NCBI GenBank assembly: GCA_029252045.1 | Contig: JAQXCD010000044.1 | Coordinates: forward strand, 1 to 38,353 | DNA from: Sulfitobacter sp. | GTDB taxonomy: Bacteria > Pseudomonadota > Alphaproteobacteria > Rhodobacterales > Rhodobacteraceae | Length of the DNA: 38,353 bases | Direction: 5' to 3' | Made by a program: the position numbers and the translations under genes | The notes under the pieces: generated by a model | Database searches by the model: none | The model's input: only the letters and a program-made list of their open reading frames with translations | Told to the model about the DNA's origin: nothing | Part shown: positions 33,929 to 38,353 of the stretch, piece after piece | Layout of the letters: the number at the start of each line of letters is the position of its first letter | How positions within the stretch are numbered: the first letter of the stretch is position 1

Positions 33929-34111
33929 GTGTCCCGTGACCCGCAAGAATTGGGGGGCTTCGCGGGCCGCAAATGGGCGCGGGCAAAGCGGGCGCTACCA
34001 AAAATGTCACGCTGAAGCCCCTCAAAATATGGCTCAACTGGATTTTTGCTGCAGTTCGTGTATAAAGGGTAATATATAAATAATAATAAGAGCAGCATAG
34101 CAGGAAAACCT

Positions 34112-34558
34112 ATGCCAACTTCAACGAAGAAACCACCAAAAACCCCCACCAAGACAAAGGTGGACAGCCACACAGCCGAGGCTGTGAGCAAGGTCGACAC
34201 CTCCAAGACCCCGAAAGCCGCCAATGCAGAGCCATCCGTGGTTGAAACGCTCTCTCCGGTTGTCGTCAGCAACGAGCTGCGCAAGAAAGAGCTGTTTGAT
34301 CTGGTCGTAGACCCGTCCGGCATGAAGAAAAAAGACGTCAAACCGATTGTAGAAGCCATGTTGGCCGTCCTTGGCGATGCCTTGGCAGAGCAGCGCGAGA
34401 TGAACCTGCAACCCTTGGGCAAGCTGAAGGTCCAGCGGGGCAAAGAGCTGCCTGATGGCCGTGCATTGGTGCTGAAATTGCGTCAGAAATCCGCCCAGCT
34501 GAATTCATCCGGCGCGACCGACCGCGGTGTCGAAACGTCGGACCAGTCAGACATTTAA
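34112..34558 (+). CDS. HU-like DNA-binding protein with N-terminal basic tail
   Basis: A 148-residue protein. Residues 52-130 resemble a diverged HU/IHF fold: helical KKELFDLVVDPSGMKKKDVKPIVEAML, then GDALAEQREMNLQPLGKLKV. The first 50 residues are low-complexity Lys, Pro, Thr and Ala, like histone H1-type tails. It lies downstream of lon, as hupB does in many proteobacteria. It likely coats or bends DNA. The tail is unusual compared with the 90-residue classical HU. An AGGAAA site precedes the ATG at 34112. Its end overlaps the converging Hint pseudogene by four bases. Confidence 0.78.
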   Translation: MPTSTKKPPKTPTKTKVDSHTAEAVSKVDTSKTPKAANAEPSVVETLSPVVVSNELRKKELFDLVVDPSGMKKKDVKPIVEAMLAVLGDALAEQREMNLQPLGKLKVQRGKELPDGRALVLKLRQKSAQLNSSGATDRGVETSDQSDI

Positions 34559-35749
34559 GTGACCGGAAAAGAAAGGACAGCCCGATAATATGCAGGCTGC
34601 TCCGCTACCGGCGCGTCTGGCCGGATGAAATAAGCCGAGCGTGCCGCTGCACCTGCGTGGCAATATTCTTCAAAGAGGCTTTTCCCGTTCCTTGCGAGGC
34701 GTTGGGGAAACAATTTGCACCGTTTGCCCTCAATCAAGGTGCGGGCAGGGGCCATGGGCTGTTTGTCCATGCTGCGAGGGCCGGACAGTTGCTCCAGGTC
34801 TCCCAGAATGCGTTTCGACTGCTCCGCAATCAAAAAGCTTCCGATCAGGGCTTCGTCAACATCGATGACCCCATGCCGGTCAATAGGATGTGAATATATC
34901 CAACCCCCTCGGGCGCCTCTATTTGGTCATGCCCGCCAGATCCAGCAGCTTTATCGCCGGGACAAGAACCTCGGAAACGCCGAACAACCGCTCCGCCCGT
35001 TTTGACCGCCCCAAGATCCGATGCTGGGGCGATACCAACAGATCACGGGCAGGGCGGTTCCGGCCCAAGGCATGGCGCGAAATACGAAGCGGCCGGTTTT
35101 TGGGGCAAGTCTCAAGCTGCGCTCCACTCAGCGTCTTGGTGCCGATCCAGCGGATGGGCTAATACCCGTGATCTAGCGTCCAAACCAGATCACCGACCTT
35201 CAAATCAGCACCGTGCACACAGCGCCTAAGCGTTTTGACACGGGTGTCAGACGTTATGCACAAAACGGCATCGCCTGCGGAAATTGTATCATATGTTTGA
35301 TTGCCGTTGATATCCCACTGCACGCATTCGCCAGATGGAAACGATAGGTGATCGAGCATGCTGGTGGAAGTCGGTCCAGCCGCATGTCCCGCTGTTGCCG
35401 TAAACGCGGGGTTTGCAGCGGCGCTCTAGAAGCTAATGACGCCACCACCAGCAGATATATCCGTCAGCTCTACACCGCTGCCCTCATCGACATCACTGTT
35501 TGCATTTCGGATTCCAACCGGAATGACATAGATTGTATAGGCCCCATTGTCGGGGTCTGGTGTCCCGCTTAGGCCGGCCAGCGTCACCTGACCGCCGGAA
35601 ATACCCGCATTTGTGTGCAAAGCGCCGGTATTGCGATAAGCGCTTACGGCAAAATCAGCAGGGTCATCGCCGGGGCCAAGCGTGACCTCTACAAATTCAC
35701 CGAAGGAAATGCCGACACCCTTAAAGTTGATTTCCGAAATGAAAGACAT
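34555..35749 (-). pseudogene. Hint (Hedgehog/intein) domain protein, decayed
   Basis: Reading the minus strand from the ATG at 35749 gives a family-typical N-terminal domain (SFISEINFKGVGISFGEFVE, later YTIYVIPVGIRN). An amber TAG at 35426-35428 interrupts it. The frame then continues to the Hint start (GDAVLCITSDTRV, with the likely autocatalytic Cys) and DLVWTLDHGY, where a second TAG (35159-35161) stands. The same frame goes on with PIRWIGTKTLS and RDLLVSPQHRILGRS. Frameshifts near 34920 and 34876, each equal to a one-base deletion, follow, before a normal C-terminal tail ending at 34555. Intact relatives are common in roseobacters. Four separate lesions mean that the gene is dead. Confidence 0.85.
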
Positions 35750-35960
35750 AGAATCAAATAGAAAATAATATTTAGGAAATTTAGTGACCAATTGGTCCGC
35801 ACTGTTTTCAGATTTGATGCTGTTGCTAAGGGCCCTTTGAGTTTTCCTTGGGCAGGGTGAATCCGGTGCACGACAGGTGGCGCATCATATGGTTGTTTCC
35901 CGCGGCGTGGCGTAAACCTGTGAGTGTGGAACACGGCTTGCACGACATAAGGAAGACCCG

Positions 35961-36536
35961 ATGACATCCTATCCCGAGCTCTACATTCTGCGCCACGGCG
36001 AGACGGAATGGAACGCCGAAGGCCGTATGCAGGGCGCGCTGAACTCGCCGCTCACCCTGCTGGGGCAGCAGCAGGCGGCGCGGCAAGGTGAAATCTTGCA
36101 AGTTGTTGATCTGTCGGGCTTTGACATCCTGACCAGCCCGCAGGGCCGCGCGTTTGAGACCGCCGCCATCGCCCTGTCCCGTCAGGTGGCGCAGCTGCAC
36201 ACGGACGCGCGCCTGCGCGAGATTGGTCTGGGGGATTGGGCCGGAAGGATTCGCAGCGAGTTGGGCGAGGGCAGAGATTTTCCCGAAGGTCCCGACGGCG
36301 CATTGGAACTCTATGAGCGCGCGCCGAATGGCGAAGGCTTTGCCGCGCTTGAGGTGCGCTGCGCAGAGTTTCTGGCCAGCCTGAAACGCCCGGCGGTCCT
36401 TGTTACACACGGGATTACGTCCCGTATGATCCGCGCAATTGCCACCGGAACGGGGCGGTCAAACCTTGCAAATATGGGGGGCGGGCAGGGTGTTGTGTTC
36501 CATCTGAAAAAAGCTGTGCAAAAACGTTTAGAATGA
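35961..36536 (+). CDS. Histidine phosphatase family protein
   Basis: A 191-residue phosphoglycerate-mutase-like phosphatase. The catalytic RHG motif is in YILRHGETEWN, the second His is in VTHGITSRMI and a Glu-containing loop (REIGLGDWAG) supports it. The substrate is unknown; the superfamily includes mutases, alpha-ribazole phosphatases and phosphoprotein phosphatases. An AAGGAAGACCCG ribosome site precedes the ATG. It is isolated and sits upstream of two tRNA genes. Confidence 0.88.
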   Translation: MTSYPELYILRHGETEWNAEGRMQGALNSPLTLLGQQQAARQGEILQVVDLSGFDILTSPQGRAFETAAIALSRQVAQLHTDARLREIGLGDWAGRIRSELGEGRDFPEGPDGALELYERAPNGEGFAALEVRCAEFLASLKRPAVLVTHGITSRMIRAIATGTGRSNLANMGGGQGVVFHLKKAVQKRLE

Positions 36537-36578
36537 GGCTTGCCATGCCGGAAATCTTTGTCTAAACCCCGCCATACC

Positions 36579-36654
<76 letters not shown>

Positions 36655-36683
36655 TTTCTCCTCTCGAGGAGAGAGAAAAATGC

Positions 36684-36760
36684 GCGGTTGTAGCTCAGTT
36701 GGTTAGAGTATCGGCCTGTCACGCCGAGGGTCGCGGGTTCGAGCCCCGTCAACCGCGCCA
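36684..36760 (+). tRNA. tRNA-Asp(GTC)
   Basis: A 77-nt cloverleaf. The acceptor stem GCGGTTG/CAACCGC is perfect with discriminator G and encoded CCA. The anticodon is GTC, and the D- and T-arms (GGTTCGAGCC) are normal. It lies 29 bp after tRNA-Val, across a short CTCCTC...GAGGAG palindrome, and is probably co-transcribed. As a GUN-anticodon tRNA it is a substrate for Tgt. Confidence 0.96.
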
Positions 36761-37054
36761 CTTTTAAAATCCACTAAATCTCAGGTTTCACGCAACGGGT
36801 TGCGGGTTTTTGGGTGCGGTTCCCGAGAATCACGGTTAACGCCCTTAAATCAAGCCTTTTACGGGGGTGTTATGCGTTCAGCATGCGTACACCCGCTGTA
36901 CACCGCCCCGTGCACCGTTTGCGGGGTTAACTGGGCGGGCGGTGTTGTTGGTTAAGGGTGGGTTAACGCGTGGGTTTCACCGACTGCATCGGCCTGCGAG
37001 TTGACAATATCAATTACACAACCTTAGGTGGATGTGTTTGGTGGAGTGAAAGTT
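36761..37054. other. Gene-free stretch with short repeats after tRNA-Asp
   Basis: No gene is supported here. It holds a terminator (36791-36811) and three iteron-like copies of GT(A/G)CACC at 36887, 36898 and 36910, spaced 11 and 12 bp. Three copies of GGTTAAC lie at 36834, 36925 and 36961. No integrase gene or duplicated tRNA end was recognised. Confidence 0.6.
36791..36811 (+). terminator. Terminator of the tRNA-Val/tRNA-Asp transcript
   Basis: CGCAAC and GTTGCG pair around GG, followed by GG and TTTTT, 30 bp after tRNA-Asp. Confidence 0.75.
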
Positions 37055-37651
37055 ATGAAATTTCTATGTTTGGGTGTTCTTGGATTTCTAGCGGCATGCG
37101 GCATAACACCCGCTTCGCAGTCATCGGAGCTTTTGTCGGCTAAAGTGGCCGCTGAGTCTCAAGTGAGTTTGTGCGCTGCTTACCAGAACCCGACTACTAC
37201 GCCGGTCGAGAAGTTGATGATTGAAGCAGAGTTAGGGTTGCGGGAAGTGAAGCAATGCTCCGGTGCAAATTACGGGGCAGCAACAGCTGCTAGCCTTGGA
37301 ACACAACGCTATAGCCGGAGCGCTGGAGCGTCCCAGCGAGTTTCTAATGATCTCCGCAATTGTAATGACTTTTCTAGTGGTGCCGCTGCTCAAAAGTTTT
37401 TCCTAGCAACAGGAGGGCCAATTAATGATCCTCACAACTTGGACAAAGACGGAGACGGACTAGCGTGTGAATGGGGGGCGCAGGTTACGCGCATATCGAC
37501 TTACCGAGCTCCCATAGCTACGCCAGTACGCCGAAGTCCCAAGAAAACAACAGTTTCACGGCGGAGTACAGCGAGTTCACGTTGCCATGTCGGGCCAAGA
37601 GGTGGCCGATACACAATCTCATCCAGTGGTCGTAAAGTGTATAATTGCTGA
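37055..37651 (+). CDS. Lipoprotein with Excalibur calcium-binding domain
   Basis: A 198-residue secreted lipoprotein. The signal peptide ends in the lipobox LAAC (Cys near residue 16). An Excalibur domain follows around residues 108-150: RNCNDFSSG, then NLDKDGDGLACEW, with the DxDxDG calcium loop and paired cysteines. The C-terminus is Arg/Ser-rich and ends in CHVGPRGGRYTISSSGRKVYNC, cut here into parts: a CHVGPRGG block and a final Cys. The ATG at 37055 has a GGAG site; a frame extension of nine codons is not needed. GC content is lower than in the core genes, and the gene lies in an island-like stretch next to tRNAs. Function is unknown; Excalibur domains are linked to calcium-binding and secreted nuclease-like proteins. 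Confidence 0.78.
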   Translation: MKFLCLGVLGFLAACGITPASQSSELLSAKVAAESQVSLCAAYQNPTTTPVEKLMIEAELGLREVKQCSGANYGAATAASLGTQRYSRSAGASQRVSNDLRNCNDFSSGAAAQKFFLATGGPINDPHNLDKDGDGLACEWGAQVTRISTYRAPIATPVRRSPKKTTVSRRSTASSRCHVGPRGGRYTISSSGRKVYNC

Positions 37652-37688
37652 AGCGGGTAGTGGCGTTGAAACAAGTTTGGAGGCCTTT

Positions 37689-38270
37689 GTGCGCTTTAGG
37701 AAGTCTTTAAAAATCATGCCTGGGGTCCGTGTTAACTTGTCAAAGTCGGGCGTCTCGACAAGCTTCGGTGGACGTGGAGCAACCGTAAATGTGAGTAAAC
37801 GAGGAGTCCGATCAACGCTTTCTGTTCCGGGTACGGGATTGTCTTGGTCATCCATGTCGGGATGGGCTGAGGGTAAGCAATCTCTACCAGCTGATGAAAT
37901 TGAACACCTTCGTCGCGCGGCAGTAAAAGCGATAGGGGATGTTGCAAAAGAAGCTGAGAAAACGAGTGGTATTGAAACAAAAATTAATCGGGCAATTTCC
38001 ACCCTTAATGGTGGGCGGGGTTTGACGCATGCTAAGGTGCAAACTTTTGAAAAAAGGATTTTCGCAGAAGAAGAAAGGGTGAGCAATATTGAGGCAATGG
38101 TGCGTGAAAAGTCTCTTTTTCTTGAGGCTATTGAGGTTAGGCTCAGGGCAATGAAGTTTGGTTTTTTCTCAGGTGGGGACAAACGCCATAGAGATAGAGT
38201 TGTTGAAGCAGTTGCTGTTTGTTCACATGAGGCAAGAGAGGTGGTCGCGGATTTTCGGACCAGTTGTTAA
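37689..38270 (+). CDS. DUF4236 domain protein
   Basis: A 193-residue protein. The first 50 residues are a clear DUF4236 domain (FRKSLKIMPGVRVNLSKSGV, then TVNVSKRGVRSTLSVPGTGL). The remainder is Lys/Glu-rich and mostly helical, perhaps coiled coil. I chose the GTG at 37689 because GGAGG lies 5 bases before it and the family always starts just before the FRFRKS block; the upstream frame overlaps the lipoprotein gene. It follows that gene by 37 bp on the same strand. The function of DUF4236 is unknown. It is often found on mobile or accessory DNA. Confidence 0.8.
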   Translation: MRFRKSLKIMPGVRVNLSKSGVSTSFGGRGATVNVSKRGVRSTLSVPGTGLSWSSMSGWAEGKQSLPADEIEHLRRAAVKAIGDVAKEAEKTSGIETKINRAISTLNGGRGLTHAKVQTFEKRIFAEEERVSNIEAMVREKSLFLEAIEVRLRAMKFGFFSGGDKRHRDRVVEAVAVCSHEAREVVADFRTSC

Positions 38271-38302
38271 GGTGGATTGCATGACGAAAGAAGTGATCCC
38301 AA

Positions 38303-38353
38303 ATGACAAAACGAAAGAACCATTCGCCCGATTTCAAAGCCAAGGTTGCGCTT
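38303..38353 (+). CDS. IS3-family transposase OrfA, first codons (partial)
   Basis: The last 51 bases read MTKRKNHSPDFKAKVAL, the standard start of IS3-family OrfA proteins (an HTH_Tnp_1-type domain). The gene runs off the window. The left inverted repeat should lie within about 100 bp upstream, perhaps close to or inside the end of the DUF4236 gene, but cannot be placed without the other end. Confidence 0.8.
   Translation, partial: MTKRKNHSPDFKAKVAL

Noticed and set aside
35159..35428. Amber suppression or recoding in the Hint gene
   Set aside because: Two additional frameshifts in the same gene make simple decay the better explanation.
36887..36967. CRISPR array in the repeat-rich gap
   Set aside because: Repeats are only about 7 bp with 11-12 bp spacing or irregular, and no spacer structure or cas gene is present.
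36684..37054. Prophage or island attachment site at tRNA-Asp
   Set aside because: No integrase and no second copy of the tRNA 3' end is visible within the window, so it cannot be claimed.

Overview
The window looks like chromosomal DNA from a Roseobacter-group alphaproteobacterium (Rhodobacterales). This rests on several things visible here: high-GC coding, a cysG-DUF2849-cysI-cysH-DUF934-fpr sulfite-reduction operon, a dctB-dctD/dctPQM TRAP cluster of the Rhodobacter type, a paaABCDE-paaZ phenylacetate operon, and a Hedgehog/intein (Hint) domain gene of the sort common in marine roseobacters. Species cannot be fixed from the sequence alone.

Layout. 1-1.1 kb: the end of an Ala/Thr/Asp-repeat protein and a converging M50-type membrane metalloprotease. 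1.1-7.1 kb: a minus-strand assimilatory sulfate/sulfite reduction operon, with a divergent Lrp/AsnC regulator across a 17-bp palindrome. 7.2-13.6 kb: a C4-dicarboxylate module, sensor kinase DctB, response regulator DctD and the TRAP transporter DctPQM. The DctD AAA+ domain has lost its key motifs, and two near-identical palindromes precede dctP. 13.7-18.8 kb: housekeeping and small accessory genes (tpiA, a 2OG-Fe(II) oxygenase, an HD hydrolase, a frameshifted tfoX-like gene, sufA/iscA-like, DUF3307, a SatD-like protein, sufT). 19.0-19.6 kb: a papain-like cysteine protease gene, AT-richer than its surroundings, whose signal peptide is broken by an in-frame stop. 19.7-24.2 kb: aquaporin, NfeD and SPFH proteins, tgt, an orphan pilin-like small protein and an aldose-1-epimerase relative. 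24.3-31.1 kb: the paa operon, from a thiolase through paaABCDE to paaZ. 31.5-34.6 kb: lon followed by an HU-like protein with a long basic tail. 34.6-35.7 kb: a decayed Hint-domain gene with two in-frame amber stops and two frameshifts. 36.0-36.8 kb: a histidine phosphatase, tRNA-Val(TAC) and tRNA-Asp(GTC). 36.8-38.35 kb: an island-like, lower-GC tail with iteron-like short repeats, an Excalibur-domain lipoprotein, a DUF4236 protein and the first codons of an IS3-family transposase OrfA at the window edge.

How the parts work together. The cys operon makes siroheme (CysG), reduces APS/PAPS to sulfite (CysH) and sulfite to sulfide (CysI). There is no CysJ in it; the adjacent ferredoxin/flavodoxin-NADP reductase is the likely electron source. 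The dct module senses and imports C4-dicarboxylates. The paa operon epoxidises phenylacetyl-CoA (PaaABCE, with PaaD for cluster maturation), opens the ring (PaaZ) and thiolytically cleaves a late intermediate (PaaJ-like). No complete new defence or mobile system was found. The best leads are the apparently ATPase-dead DctD with its paired operators, the Lrp-type control of sulfur assimilation, the Excalibur/DUF4236 pair beside the tRNA genes, and three independently damaged genes.
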